Assembly (NCBI RefSeq): GCF_007827795.1
Contig: NZ_VITI01000001.1
Span: 310,001-374,000 of the forward strand
Direction of reading: 5' to 3'
DNA length: 64,000 nucleotides
From: Azospirillum brasilense
GTDB taxonomy: Bacteria; Pseudomonadota; Alphaproteobacteria; Azospirillales; Azospirillaceae
Positions 37,037 through 47,503 of the stretch are shown here, in pieces. The notes beneath the pieces were generated by a model. It did not search any database. It worked only from the letters and a program-made list of their open reading frames with translations, and was not told where the DNA came from. A program made the position numbers and the translations under genes. Within the stretch, counting starts at the first letter, position 1. The number at the start of each line of letters is the position of its first letter.

Positions 37037-38173
37037 ATGGTGCGACCGGCGGCGTGGGGGATCGCGGTGACGCTGATGGCCGGGCTGGCGCCCGTCCTGC
37101 CGGCCCGCGCGTCCGACCTGCCCATCGACCGCATCCGCGCCGAGGTGTCGCGCCTCGTCCCGCCCCTCTGGACCGTCGAGGAAGTGACGGCGGACCTGAT
37201 TCCCGCCCCGGCGTCCGACGGCAAGGCCGCCGCGAAATCCGCCGACTCGCGAACCGCCGTCCGAATCGGGGCCAAGCTGCGGCTCGCCAAGCCGACCTAT
37301 GTGGTGGAAGGCCGGGACGGCGCCGTCACCTTCATCCGCCCCGTCGCCGAGGCCGGGCTGGAGAAGGCGCTGACCGCCACGGCGCTGGCCACGCGCGGCC
37401 CCAACGGCTGGAGCGCGCGCATCGAATTGCGGAATCCCGAGGTGCTGGAAGGCATCGGCCAACCGCTGGAGGAGCTTCCCGGCCGCCCGGTGCTGTCCGG
37501 CTCCGCCGAGGCCAACCGCCTGCGCGAGCAGATCGCCCGCGACGCCGAAGCCCGCGGCGCGGAGGAGGACGCCCGACGCCGCCGCGAGGAGGATCTGCTC
37601 GCCCGGCAGGCCGCCGCGACCAAGGCGGAGGAGGAGCGCGCCGCCGCCGAACGGCGGCAGGAGGAGGCCCGTGCGGCGCGGATCGCCGACCTGCGCGCAC
37701 GGATTCTGGGCGCCGACCGCCCGGCGCGGATCGCTGCCTATGAGGCGGCGCTGGGCGGCAACGACCCGTCGCTGCGCCAGATCGCCATGGAGGCGGCGCT
37801 GCAAAGCCGTGACCCGGTGCTGGGCAATCTGGCGTTGAAGGACTGGATCGCCCGCCGCAAGGCGGTGCCGGTGCAGCTCTACGCGACGAAGGAGGACCCG
37901 CATTCGGAAACGGTGCTGAACAATCTGGGTCCGCTGACGCTGGAGATCGATTCCGTCAACCCGGTCAACGGCGCGCTCGCGGGACGTCTGGGCGCCCCCG
38001 GCTACAGCATCGCCAAGCCCTCCGCCGCCATCGGCACGCTGGCGCAGACCACGCTGACGGTGAACGCCTACGGCTGCGCCCTGTCGCTGCGCCTGACCGA
38101 GCAGCAGACCCTGGACGGGCTGTTCCGCTGCCAGACCCTGCCCGCGCTGATCGCCCGCGTCGTCGTGGATTGA
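37037..38173 (+). CDS. Periplasmic protein with coiled-coil middle, function unknown
   Basis: 378 residues with a signal peptide (W-G-I-A-V-T-L-M-A-G-L-A-P-V-L-P-A-R-A). Residues about 35-150 form an unrecognised beta-rich domain (V-E-E-V-T-A-D-L-I-P, A-K-L-R-L-A-K-P-T-Y-V-V). A highly charged coiled coil (E-D-A-R-R-R-R-E-E-D-L-L) spans about 155-225, and the C-terminal domain includes G-N-L-A-L-K-D-W and two cysteines (Y-G-C, F-R-C) that could pair. It diverges from the RHH gene and precedes the SH3 protein by eight bases, likely as one unit. Not recognised. Confidence 0.7.
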   Translation: MVRPAAWGIAVTLMAGLAPVLPARASDLPIDRIRAEVSRLVPPLWTVEEVTADLIPAPASDGKAAAKSADSRTAVRIGAKLRLAKPTYVVEGRDGAVTFIRPVAEAGLEKALTATALATRGPNGWSARIELRNPEVLEGIGQPLEELPGRPVLSGSAEANRLREQIARDAEARGAEEDARRRREEDLLARQAAATKAEEERAAAERRQEEARAARIADLRARILGADRPARIAAYEAALGGNDPSLRQIAMEAALQSRDPVLGNLALKDWIARRKAVPVQLYATKEDPHSETVLNNLGPLTLEIDSVNPVNGALAGRLGAPGYSIAKPSAAIGTLAQTTLTVNAYGCALSLRLTEQQTLDGLFRCQTLPALIARVVVD

Positions 38174-38181
38174 GGCGGCGG

Positions 38182-38874
38182 ATGCGCCGGGTCGCCCTTC
38201 CCCTCCTCGGCCCGCTGGCGCTGTTCAGCCTGCTGGCGCTGCTCGGCGGCCCTTCGGCGCGGGCGGACGAGGCCGAAGCGACCTTCACCCCGCGCCCACC
38301 GCCGACCGCCGTGCTGCCCCGGCTGACGCCGCTGGGAGCGGCGGGAAAGGCCACGCCGCAGGCCCTGGCACCGCTGCTTCCGTTGCCGGTTCCGACGCCA
38401 CCCGCGCCGTCGGCGGCGGAACCGACCAACGCCGCCGCCCCCAGGATGGAGCCCCCGGCGCCGGCCGAAACCGAAACCGCCGCCCCCCTGCCCGCCCGCA
38501 AACCCTCCGGCCCGGCGGCTCCCACGACGGTCGCGGAACGTGCGCCGGCGAACCGATTCACGAACCGATTCAAGGGCGGCTACGCCAAGGCGTCGAAGGA
38601 GGATCGCGGCTGCGCCCTGCCCGGCCGCATCAGCGCGGAGCGCAGCGCCGAAGCGCGCCGCCCGGCCATCGCCGTGGGGACGCGGGTGCGCGTCCGCGCC
38701 GCCGCGAACCTGCGCGTCGCTCCCTTCTGCGACGCCAAGGTGGCGGACGTCCTGGAGCGGGGGGAAATGGTCACCGTGATGGCCGCCTTCGGGTCCTGGT
38801 ACGAGGTCGGGCGGAACGGACGGGCGCTGGGCTTCGTCGGCGCGTCCCTGCTCGCCGGAGCGAAGGGCCGCTAA
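38182..38874 (+). CDS. Secreted SH3b-domain protein
   Basis: 230 residues. A signal peptide (L-P-L-L-G-P-L-A-L-F-S-L-L-A-L-L-G-G-P-S-A-R-A) is followed by a proline/alanine-rich linker of about 90 residues and a bacterial SH3 domain (V-R-A-A-A-N-L-R-V-A-P, V-T-V-M-A-A-F-G-S-W-Y-E-V, G-F-V-G-A-S-L-L). SH3b domains often bind peptidoglycan, which fits the adjacent penicillin-binding protein. It begins eight bases after the previous gene. Its stop TAA overlaps the stop of the convergent PBP gene. Confidence 0.8.
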   Translation: MRRVALPLLGPLALFSLLALLGGPSARADEAEATFTPRPPPTAVLPRLTPLGAAGKATPQALAPLLPLPVPTPPAPSAAEPTNAAAPRMEPPAPAETETAAPLPARKPSGPAAPTTVAERAPANRFTNRFKGGYAKASKEDRGCALPGRISAERSAEARRPAIAVGTRVRVRAAANLRVAPFCDAKVADVLERGEMVTVMAAFGSWYEVGRNGRALGFVGASLLAGAKGR

Positions 38875-40712
38875 CCCTTCACACGGGCGGCCTCGACCAT
38901 GAAGCGGCGCCAGATCTCCGCCGGAACGGAGCCGCCGGTCACCCCCTTCATCGGCGTGTTGCCGTCGTTGCCGACCCACACCCCCACCGTCAGGCCGCGC
39001 CCGGCCACACCGTCGGCAAAGCCGACGAACCAGGCGTCCCGGTAATCGTTGGTGGTGCCGGTCTTGCCCCCCGCCCCCCGCTTGGCGAGCGCCGCCGGCA
39101 GGCGGGCCGTCTTGCCGGTGCCGTCCCGCATCACCTCGGCCAGCATCGATTTCAGGGTGGCGGCGCTCTGCGGGTCGATCACCCGTTCCGCTGTCTGCGG
39201 GGTGTAGCTGTAGATCGTCCGCCCGGCGGGGTCGCCGATGCGCTGGAACAGATGGCCGACAACCTTGCTGCCGCCGTTGGCGACCGCCGCGTAGGCCTGG
39301 GTGATCTCCAGAAGCGACACCTCGCTGACGCCCAGCGCGAGGCCGAGATCCGGCTCCAGCGGCGATTCGACGCCGAGACGGCGGGCGGCAGCGGCGACCT
39401 CCTCCGCGTGGCCGCGGGTCAGGCGGGCGGACGCCGTGTTGGTGGAATGGGCGAAGGCGTCGGCCAGCGTCAGCGACGACGGGTAGCGGTTGTCGAAATT
39501 GCGGATGGCCCGCCCGTCCGTGAATTCCATGCGCGAGCCGTCGACACGGGAGTCCGGGGTCAGCCCGCGCTCCAGCGCCGCCAGGAAGACGAACAGCTTG
39601 AAGGCCGAGCCGGGCTGGCGGCGGGCCTGGAGCGCCCGGTTGAAGTGGTCGCGCCGGGCCGCCGCGTCGCGCCCGCCGATCATCGCCAGGATCGCCCCGT
39701 CGCCGTCCAGCGCGACCAGAGCAACCTCGGCACCGCCCAGGCTCTTGGCGTGGCGCTTCATTGTGGTTTCCACGCTGCGCAGGGCGGCGGCCTGAAGATC
39801 GCGGTCGAGCGTGGTGCGCGCGGTGAAGGTCGGCCCCGGAAGGTCGCCGCCGTAACGGTCGGCGGCGAAACGGTCGAAGCGGGCCTTGGCCGTCCCACGG
39901 AAATGGCCGGTGGAGAGGATCGCCGCCTTGTTGGCCGCGGCCAGCATGGGCCGCTGGCGCTTGGTCTGCTCCGCCGTGCGCTCGGTGATGAAGCCCGCGT
40001 CGGCCATGGCGTCGAGCACCAGCGCGGCCTTGGCCTCCGCCTTCTCCAGATCGGCGAAGGGGTTCAGACGGGAGGGGGCGGGCAGCGAACCGATGAGCAT
40101 CGCCGATTCCTTCAGCGACAGCTTGCCCGCCGGCTTGCCGAAGAAGACGCGGGCCGCGGCGTCCACCCCGTACGCGCCGAAACCGAAATAGGCGCGGTTG
40201 AGGTACAGGTACAGGACGTTCTTCTTGCCGAGCTGTTCCTCGAAGTCGCTGGCGCTGTACAGCTCGTACGCCTTACGGGACCAGCGGTTGTAGCGGTTGA
40301 GGAAGATCAGCTTCATCGTCTGCTGGGTCAGCGTGCTGCCGCCCTGGCTGAAGCGGCCGGAGGTCACCGCCACGGCCAGCGCGCGGGCCAGACCCTGGAA
40401 GTCGATGCCGTCATGCTCCAGATAGCGCCGGTCCTCCTTGGCGATCAGCGCCTGGATCAGGTGCTTCGGAAGCTTCTCCAGCGTCAGCGTGTCGCCGTAC
40501 GTCTCGCCGATGGACCCGATGAAGCGCCCCTGCCGGTCGAGGAAGCGCACACCGTGGCCGCGGTTGTAGGCCAGCACGTCGTCGACGGTGCGGAACTCGC
40601 CCCCGAACAGCTCCATCGCCTGGGCGGAAGGCGGCGCGGAGAGACCGGACAGCAGCGGCAGAGCGAGCGTCAGGGCCAGGGCGGCGCGGCGGAACAGGGA
40701 TGGTCGGGGCAT
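38871..40712 (-). CDS. Bifunctional penicillin-binding protein (class A)
   Basis: 613 residues. It polymerises and cross-links peptidoglycan outside the inner membrane. The N-terminal hydrophobic stretch (A-L-A-L-T-L-A-L-P-L-L) may be an anchor or signal. The GT51 transglycosylase motifs are E-D-R-R-Y-L-E-H-D-G and G-G-S-T-L-T-Q-Q-T-M-K. The transpeptidase triad is S-A-F-K, S-T-N and K-T-G-T. The size and order fit PBP1 family proteins, on the short side. The start at 40712 gives the hydrophobic N-terminus. Its stop TAG overlaps the convergent SH3 gene. infC lies upstream but is cut off by a terminator. Confidence 0.9.
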   Translation of the reverse strand: MPRPSLFRRAALALTLALPLLSGLSAPPSAQAMELFGGEFRTVDDVLAYNRGHGVRFLDRQGRFIGSIGETYGDTLTLEKLPKHLIQALIAKEDRRYLEHDGIDFQGLARALAVAVTSGRFSQGGSTLTQQTMKLIFLNRYNRWSRKAYELYSASDFEEQLGKKNVLYLYLNRAYFGFGAYGVDAAARVFFGKPAGKLSLKESAMLIGSLPAPSRLNPFADLEKAEAKAALVLDAMADAGFITERTAEQTKRQRPMLAAANKAAILSTGHFRGTAKARFDRFAADRYGGDLPGPTFTARTTLDRDLQAAALRSVETTMKRHAKSLGGAEVALVALDGDGAILAMIGGRDAAARRDHFNRALQARRQPGSAFKLFVFLAALERGLTPDSRVDGSRMEFTDGRAIRNFDNRYPSSLTLADAFAHSTNTASARLTRGHAEEVAAAARRLGVESPLEPDLGLALGVSEVSLLEITQAYAAVANGGSKVVGHLFQRIGDPAGRTIYSYTPQTAERVIDPQSAATLKSMLAEVMRDGTGKTARLPAALAKRGAGGKTGTTNDYRDAWFVGFADGVAGRGLTVGVWVGNDGNTPMKGVTGGSVPAEIWRRFMVEAARVKG

Positions 40713-40819
40713 AGGCCGGATGTTGGAGGCGGAGTGTGCCTCACGTCGGCGCACCGCCCCGCTTTCACAATGCCGCTACCCCGTAATTGCGAAAGGCTGC
40801 AAGGGCACAGCCGCCCAAC

Positions 40820-40845
40820 AAAAAAGCCCGCCGAAACCGGCGGGC
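40820..40845 (-). terminator. Rho-independent terminator of infC
   Basis: On the minus strand GCCCGCCG, a GTTT loop and CGGCGGGC are followed by six T, 57 bases after the infC stop. Confidence 0.93.
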
Positions 40846-40901
40846 CATTTTTTGGGACGCGTGTGCTCCGCGCAAGGCGGTCGGGCCTTCGCGCCGAAGG
40901 G

Positions 40902-41438
40902 TCACCGCGGAGCGAGGACCATGATCATCTGGCGGCCCTCGAGCTTCGGCATCTGCTCGACCTTCGCCAGCTCGTCCAGCTCGTCGCGCACGCGGACCAG
41001 CACTTTCATGCCAAGATCCTGGTGCGCCATCTCGCGTCCACGGAAGCGCATGGTCACCTTGACCTTGTCGCCTTCCTCAAGGAAGCGGCGGGCCGAGCGC
41101 ATCTTCACGTCGTAATCGTTGTCATCGATGTTGGGTCGGAGTTTTATCTCCTTGACCTCGATGATCTTCTGCTTCTTGCGCGCCTCGGCGGCCTTCTTCT
41201 GCGCCTCGTACTTGTACTTGCCATAGTCGAGGATCTTGCAGACAGGCGGTTCCGCCTGAGGAGCGATCTCGACGAGGTCGAGGCCCGCATCCTCAGCGGC
41301 CAGCAGCGCATCGCGCAACGAAACGACGCCTACCATCTCGCCATCGGCGCCGACGAGACGGATGGAGCGTGCCGTGATCTCCCGGTTCACCCGAGGTCCA
41401 TCGCGGGTGGGAGCGGCTTCGGACGGTATCCTGGCTAT
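40902..41438 (-). CDS. infC: Translation initiation factor IF-3, apparent AUA start
   Basis: IF-3 binds the 30S subunit, blocks premature 50S joining and proofreads start codons. The familiar [12 protein letters not shown] opening, [10 protein letters not shown] and [11 protein letters not shown] blocks identify it. A GTG at 41390 would start at V-N-R-E, but the family extends further; in frame upstream the sequence reads [16 protein letters not shown], the normal N-terminus, beginning at ATA 41438 with GGAG eight bases before it. No ATG lies in frame. Bacterial infC genes often use a rare start for autoregulation by IF-3. It is 74 bases downstream of thrS and has its own terminator. Confidence 0.93.
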   Translation of the reverse strand: MARIPSEAAPTRDGPRVNREITARSIRLVGADGEMVGVVSLRDALLAAEDAGLDLVEIAPQAEPPVCKILDYGKYKYEAQKKAAEARKKQKIIEVKEIKLRPNIDDNDYDVKMRSARRFLEEGDKVKVTMRFRGREMAHQDLGMKVLVRVRDELDELAKVEQMPKLEGRQMIMVLAPR

Positions 41439-41512
41439 GGACGCTTCTCCATGGCTGGCAACCCACCGGGGCGCGACCTCCCGGAGGGAAGCCGCCCGAA
41501 CGGTGCGGTCGG

Positions 41513-43477
41513 TTAGAACGGCGAATCGAAGACGGCGGCGCCCGCGGGGGACCTCGCCTCCTCATTCAGTTTATTGAGCGCGGCGTCGAGGGCAAGCACT
41601 TCCTGATCCTTACCACCCAGGGTACGCAGGGCGACCGTCCGCTCCTCCGCCTCGCGCTTGCCCACGACCACCAGGACGGGAACCTTCTGAAGGCTGTGTT
41701 CGCGGACCTTCAGGTTGATCTTCTCGTTCCGGGTGTCGAGTGCGGCGCGGATGCCACGGCGCTTCAGCAGGCCGACGACCTCCTGCCCGTAGCCGTCGGC
41801 CTCGTTGGTGATGGTGCAGACCACCGCCTGGACCGGGGCGAGCCACATCGGGAACTTGCCGGCGTAATGCTCGATCAGCATGCCGATGAAGCGCTCCAGC
41901 GACCCCAGGATGGCCCGATGCAGCATCACCGGGCGGTGGCGGGCGCCGTCCTCGCCGATGTAGGAGGCGTCGAGCCGCTCGGGCAGCACGAAATCGAGCT
42001 GGAGCGTGCCGCACTGCCACGTCCGCCCGATGGCATCGGTCAGGTGGAACTCCACCTTCGGGCCGTAGAAGGCGCCCTCGCCCGGCAGTTCCTCGAACTC
42101 CAGACCGGCGGAGCGCAACGCGGTGCGCAGCCCCTCCTCCGCGCGGTCCCACACCGCGTCGTTGCCGGCGCGCACGTCGGGGCGCAGCGCCAGCTTCACC
42201 GCGATCTTGTCGAAGCCCAGGTCCCGGTAGACGCCGAGCTGGAGCTTGAAATAATCCGCCGCCTCGGTCGGCACCTGATCTTCCGTACAGAAGATGTGGG
42301 CGTCGTCCTGGGTGAAGGCGCGCACGCGCAGGATGCCGTGCAGCGCGCCCGACGGCTCGTTGCGGTGGCAGGCCCCGAACTCCGCCATGCGGATCGGCAG
42401 GTCGCGGTAGGAGCGCAGTCCGTGCTTGAAGATCTGCACATGGCCCGGACAGTTCATCGGCTTGATGCCGAGCATCTTCTCGCCGTCGTCCGCCGAAACC
42501 TTGAACATGTTGTCGCCATACATGTCCCAGTGGCCCGACGCCTTGAACAGCGAGCTGTCGATCAGCTGCGGCGTCTTGACCTCGACGTAATCCGCCTGGC
42601 TCAGCTTGGTGCGGATGTAGGTCTCCAGCGTGCGGAACAGCGTCCAGCCCTTCGGGTGCCAGAAGACCGAGCCGACGGCCTCCTCCTGCACGTGGAACAG
42701 GTCCAGCTCCTTGCCCAGGCGGCGGTGGTCGCGCTTCTCCGCCTCCTCCAACTGGTGCAGGTAGGCCTTCAGCTCCTTCTCGTCGCGCCAGGCTGTGCCG
42801 TAGATGCGCTGGAGCATCGGGTTCCGGCTGTCGCCGCGCCAGTAGGCGCCGGCCACCTTCATCAGCTTGAAGCCGTTGCCGACCTTGCCCGTGGTCGGGG
42901 CGTGCGGGCCGCGGCACAGGTCCAGCCAGTCGTCCTGACGGTAGACGCTGATGTCCTGATCCGCCGGGATCGCCTCGATCAGCTCCGCCTTGTAATGCTC
43001 GCCGAGTTTCTTGAAGTAGGCGATGGCATCGTCGCGGGTCCAGACCTCGCGCAGGATGGGGATGTCCTTGGCGACGATCTCGCGCATCTTCGCCTCGATC
43101 TTCTCCAGATCGTCGGGCGTGAAGGGCTCCTCGCGCGCGAAGTCGTAATAGAAGCCGTTGGCGATCGCCGGACCGATGGTCACCTGCGTGCCCGGATAGA
43201 GCTTCTGAACGGCGTCGGCCAGCACGTGGGCGGCGTCGTGGCGGATGACCTCGAGCGCGTCGGGATGACTGCGCGTGACGATCTCGATCTTGGCGTTGGT
43301 CGTGACGGTGGTGGTGAGGTCCTTCACCTCGCCGTCGAGCTTGACGGCAAGCGCATCCTTGGCAAGGCGCGGCCCGATGGACTGGGCGATCTCAAGCCCC
43401 GTCACCGGCCGGTCGAACTCCCGCACGCTGCCATCGGGCAGCGTGATGGCGATGTTGGACGTCACCGAAGTCACCAT
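41513..43477 (-). CDS. thrS: Threonyl-tRNA synthetase
   Basis: 654 residues, full length. It charges tRNA-Thr. The N-terminal TGS domain ([11 protein letters not shown]) is followed by the editing domain with [11 protein letters not shown], then the class II core. Zinc ligands sit in M-N-C-P-G-H-V and later histidines; motif 2 is [11 protein letters not shown]; the anticodon-binding domain starts near [13 protein letters not shown] 43477 gives the usual start. The thrS-infC order is a widely conserved arrangement. Confidence 0.98.
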   Translation of the reverse strand: MVTSVTSNIAITLPDGSVREFDRPVTGLEIAQSIGPRLAKDALAVKLDGEVKDLTTTVTTNAKIEIVTRSHPDALEVIRHDAAHVLADAVQKLYPGTQVTIGPAIANGFYYDFAREEPFTPDDLEKIEAKMREIVAKDIPILREVWTRDDAIAYFKKLGEHYKAELIEAIPADQDISVYRQDDWLDLCRGPHAPTTGKVGNGFKLMKVAGAYWRGDSRNPMLQRIYGTAWRDEKELKAYLHQLEEAEKRDHRRLGKELDLFHVQEEAVGSVFWHPKGWTLFRTLETYIRTKLSQADYVEVKTPQLIDSSLFKASGHWDMYGDNMFKVSADDGEKMLGIKPMNCPGHVQIFKHGLRSYRDLPIRMAEFGACHRNEPSGALHGILRVRAFTQDDAHIFCTEDQVPTEAADYFKLQLGVYRDLGFDKIAVKLALRPDVRAGNDAVWDRAEEGLRTALRSAGLEFEELPGEGAFYGPKVEFHLTDAIGRTWQCGTLQLDFVLPERLDASYIGEDGARHRPVMLHRAILGSLERFIGMLIEHYAGKFPMWLAPVQAVVCTITNEADGYGQEVVGLLKRRGIRAALDTRNEKINLKVREHSLQKVPVLVVVGKREAEERTVALRTLGGKDQEVLALDAALNKLNEEARSPAGAAVFDSPF

Positions 43478-43628
43478 TTGACTGTTTGCATCGCACCCGG
43501 CGGATGCCGGGAGGCGAAATCTCTAATGCGGGCAGGCTTTCTGTCAAGGGCGCCGGGGGCATTTCCGGCCCGAATCCGCCGCCCGAACCGCGAATTTTCT
43601 TGCAAAATTAATTCACGGCAAAATTATC

Positions 43629-44888
<1,260 letters not shown>

Positions 44889-44896
44889 GCGCCCGC

Positions 44897-45970
44897 TCAG
44901 CGGTGGTCCGCCCCCACGGCGTCGCTCAACGAGGCGAAGCCGTCACGGCGCAGCAGGGCGGCGAGGTCGCGGCGGATCGCCAGTACCAGCGCCGGCCCGG
45001 CATAGACCAGCGCGGAGTAGAGCTGCACCAGCGACGCACCGGCGCGGATCTTGGCGTAGGCGTCGGCGCCCGACGCGATGCCGCCGACCCCGACCAGCGG
45101 CAATTTGCCACCGGTCAGCCCGTACATCTCGCGCAGGACCGCGGTGGAGGGGGCGAACAGCGGCTTGCCCGACAGGCCGCCGGCTTCCCCACGCAGCGGC
45201 TCCGGGATCTCCGCCGGGCGGGCAATGGTGGTGTTGGAGACGATCAGCCCGTCGATGCCCGACTCCAGCGCGACGGCGGCGATGTCCGCCTTGTCCTCGT
45301 CGGTCAGGTCCGGGGCGATCTTCAGCAGGACGGGCGGCGCCTTGGCCAGCTTGCAGGCGGTCCGGGCGTCCAGCACCCGGCCCAGCAGGGTGCGCAGCGG
45401 GTCGCGCCCCTGGAGCGCGCGCAGGCCCGGCGTGTTGGGGGATGACACGTTGACGACCAGATAATCGGCCAGCGCCGCCACCCGCGTCACGCCGAGGACG
45501 TAATCGTCCGCCGCCTCCACCGTGTCCTTGTTCTTGCCGAGGTTGGCCCCGACGAGTCCCGGCGCCTTGCGCCCACCGGACAGGCGACGCTCCAGCCGCC
45601 GGGCGAAGGGCTCCAGCCCCTCGTTGTTGAAGCCCATGCGGTTGATGACGGCCCCCTGCTCCGGCGCGCGGAACAGGCGCGGCCTGGGGTTGCCGGGCTG
45701 CGGGCGGGGGGTGACGCTGCCCGCCTCGACGAAGCCGAAGCCCAGCCGCAGCATGGCGTCGACCACCTCGGCGTTCTTGTCGAAACCGGCGGCGAGGCCG
45801 ACCGGGTTGGCGAAGTCCAGGCCGAACACCCGGCTCCGCAGGATGGGATCGTCCTTCTCCCGCACCGACGGCATCAGCCCGCTCGACAGGGCCTTGATGG
45901 TCAGCCCGTGCGCCGTCTCCGGATCGAAGCTGCGCAGGACGGGGCCGACGATGGGAAACAGGTCGATCAC
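44897..45970 (-). CDS. pyrD: Dihydroorotate dehydrogenase (quinone), class 2
   Basis: 357 residues. This membrane-associated flavoprotein oxidises dihydroorotate to orotate in pyrimidine synthesis and passes electrons to quinone. V-G-L-A-A-G-F-D-K-N, G-S-V-T-P-R-P-Q-P-G-N-P-R-P-R, R-M-G-F-N-N-E-G and N-V-S-S-P-N-T-P-G-L-R are class 2 signatures. GTG at 45970 overlaps the DUF952 stop as GTGA, giving translational coupling, and places the amphipathic quinone-tunnel helix at the N-terminus. Confidence 0.96.
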   Translation of the reverse strand: MIDLFPIVGPVLRSFDPETAHGLTIKALSSGLMPSVREKDDPILRSRVFGLDFANPVGLAAGFDKNAEVVDAMLRLGFGFVEAGSVTPRPQPGNPRPRLFRAPEQGAVINRMGFNNEGLEPFARRLERRLSGGRKAPGLVGANLGKNKDTVEAADDYVLGVTRVAALADYLVVNVSSPNTPGLRALQGRDPLRTLLGRVLDARTACKLAKAPPVLLKIAPDLTDEDKADIAAVALESGIDGLIVSNTTIARPAEIPEPLRGEAGGLSGKPLFAPSTAVLREMYGLTGGKLPLVGVGGIASGADAYAKIRAGASLVQLYSALVYAGPALVLAIRRDLAALLRRDGFASLSDAVGADHR

Positions 45971-46329
45971 GGTGCGGTATCCTTGAAAGTCGCCGGGAAG
46001 ACGTGGCGGCCATCCAGCCCCAGTGGCAGCGGATCGGCGCGCAGCACCGCCGCGGACGGCAGCGGGCCGTAGAGATGGGGAAAGAGCTGGCCGCCGCGCG
46101 ACGGCTCCCACCGGAGCGCGTCGCCCAGCGCATCGCCGTCCACGGTCAGCAGGACGAGGCCGTCCTGCCCGGCGCGGTGCTTGGCGGCACTTTCCTCGAC
46201 CTGGGCGCCGGTGGAGAAATGGATGAAGCCGTCCGCCGCATCCTGCGACGAGCCGTGATAGGCCCCGGCGGCGAGCGCCTGTTCCCACTCCGCGGCGCGG
46301 CACATATGAAAGATGATCCGTTCAGTCAT
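45967..46329 (-). CDS. DUF952 family protein
   Basis: 120 residues. I-I-F-H-M-C-R-A-A-E-W, D-G-F-I-H-F-S-T, L-R-W-E-P-S-R-G-G-Q-L-F-P-H-L-Y-G-P-L are the conserved blocks of this small cytosolic family of unknown function. It lies directly upstream of pyrD with overlapping codons, an arrangement I believe recurs in alphaproteobacteria. No catalytic role can be assigned. Confidence 0.88.
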   Translation of the reverse strand: MTERIIFHMCRAAEWEQALAAGAYHGSSQDAADGFIHFSTGAQVEESAAKHRAGQDGLVLLTVDGDALGDALRWEPSRGGQLFPHLYGPLPSAAVLRADPLPLGLDGRHVFPATFKDTAP

Positions 46330-46635
46330 GGCGGGGCGACCTTACCGCAAAGCCGTCCGCCAAAGCCAGCCGTGGCAAAAACGGGAGAACCGGCGGAGCG
46401 TTGATAACTTCAGAATGGGACGTTGCGCTGTTTGCTTCGCAATTTGCAAACGCGGCCTTGGGAATCCCCCGGCATTTCGCAGAAGGAAAATTTGCCGGTC
46501 CGCCGTGTCCCGCCCCGCCGACCACACGGAAAAGCCGCAGAATCAAGGATTCCTCAAGGCATCCGCCCCGTCGGCGGCAACTTTTCAGAATTGGCATCGG
46601 GATTGCTGAGAGATGGGCAAGCAAGGAGAAGCCCC
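46330..46635. other. Intergenic region
   Basis: 306 bases between divergent DUF952 and the 82-residue gene. It has a palindrome TTTGC-N7-TTTGCAAA-like patch near 46430-46450 and no convincing gene. Confidence 0.45.
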
Positions 46636-46884
46636 ATGAACGCGATTGCGATGAATGTTGTGAAGGAACGCCACCCGGTGGAACACGCGCTCGATTCGCG
46701 CGTCCATGGGGTGATCGTGTCCAGCGTGGACAGCGCCCCCCTATCCGCCTCCGTCGAGCCGAGCAGCACGCCCGTCCCGCTGAAGCCCTCGGCGGCGATG
46801 CTGGCGGCCGGGTCGCGCGCCGGCGGCGTCTCGGTCGAGACGGCCTGGAAGATCTATCTGGCGATGCTCAAGGAAGCCGCCTGA
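46636..46884 (+). CDS. Hypothetical 82-residue protein
   Basis: Begins MNAIAMNVVKERHPVEHALD. AAGGAG nine bases before the ATG is a strong ribosome site. No signal peptide or membrane segment; the C-terminal S-V-E-T-A-W-K-I-Y-L-A-M-L-K-E-A-A looks like an amphipathic helix, while the middle is serine/proline-rich and probably disordered. It lies 137 bases from the end of the phage cassette in the opposite direction. Not recognised. Confidence 0.55.
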   Translation: MNAIAMNVVKERHPVEHALDSRVHGVIVSSVDSAPLSASVEPSSTPVPLKPSAAMLAAGSRAGGVSVETAWKIYLAMLKEAA

Positions 46885-46988
46885 GCGGTCCGTTCCAGCC
46901 TCTCCTGCCGGGGCGGCGGTCCGGAAGCGGTTGTCCGGCCCGCCGGAGCGCGGCAAGGAAGCGGTCGTTCGGCATCGTTGCGGAACGG

Positions 46989-47041
46989 GACGTCATTCGA
47001 CGTCGTTGTAGAACAGGACGTCATTCGACGTCGTTGTAGAA
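46989..47041. repeat. Tandem copy of the 3' end of the SleB-type gene
   Basis: A 25-base unit occurs at 46989-47013 and 47017-47041 (both contain CGTCATTCGACGTCGTTGTA). On the minus strand the second copy is the true end of the hydrolase gene (F-Y-N-D-V-E-stop); the first is an extra copy beyond the stop. Confidence 0.92.
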
Positions 47042-47503
47042 TTGGAAACCGCCGATCTCGGCACAGACGCTGCGCCCCTGCGCCCATTGCGGGTTCGCCC
47101 CCGCCCGGTGCAGGTGAGTCGCCCCGCCGGTCGGGTCGTCGAGCAGACCGGCCAACGCGCGGCGGGCGATCCGCTGGGCGGCGGCGAAGACCGGGTCCGC
47201 GGCGGTCACCGACAGCAATCCCAGCCGCCCCGGCGCGTCCGGGTCCCAGCAGGGGAACTGTCCCGGCAGGCGGCAGGCGGCGACCACGTCGTTCCCCCAC
47301 CACCACCCTCCCTGGTCGCGCGCCCGGCCGACGCGGTTCATCACGACCGCCGCCACCGCCTCCATGGCCCGCACGGACTCGCCGCGCGCCTCGCCCCACA
47401 GGGTGCGGGCAAGCGTGTCGACGGCTTGACCGGGAGCATCGGCGGACGGACCCTGCGGCGCGGCCGCCGGTCCGGGTTCCGGCTTCAGGACACGCGCCCT
47501 CAT
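47021..47503 (-). CDS. SleB-type cell wall hydrolase (phage lysis enzyme)
   Basis: 160 residues. L-A-R-T-L-W-G-E-A-R-G-E, A-V-A-A-V-V-M-N-R-V, D-P-T-G-G-A-T-H-L-H and the final I-G-G-F-Q-F-Y-N match the SleB/hydrolase_2 domain, which cleaves peptidoglycan with the first glutamate as likely catalytic acid. No signal peptide, so export would need the neighbouring membrane protein or a holin. Its start overlaps the upstream stop as ATGA. As the last gene of the cassette it fills the lysis slot. Confidence 0.88.
   Translation of the reverse strand: MRARVLKPEPGPAAAPQGPSADAPGQAVDTLARTLWGEARGESVRAMEAVAAVVMNRVGRARDQGGWWWGNDVVAACRLPGQFPCWDPDAPGRLGLLSVTAADPVFAAAQRIARRALAGLLDDPTGGATHLHRAGANPQWAQGRSVCAEIGGFQFYNDVE

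Noticed and set aside
43478-43628. T-box or other leader before thrS
   Set aside because: The 150 bases before thrS show no specifier stem or T-box sequence, and T-boxes are not expected in this group.
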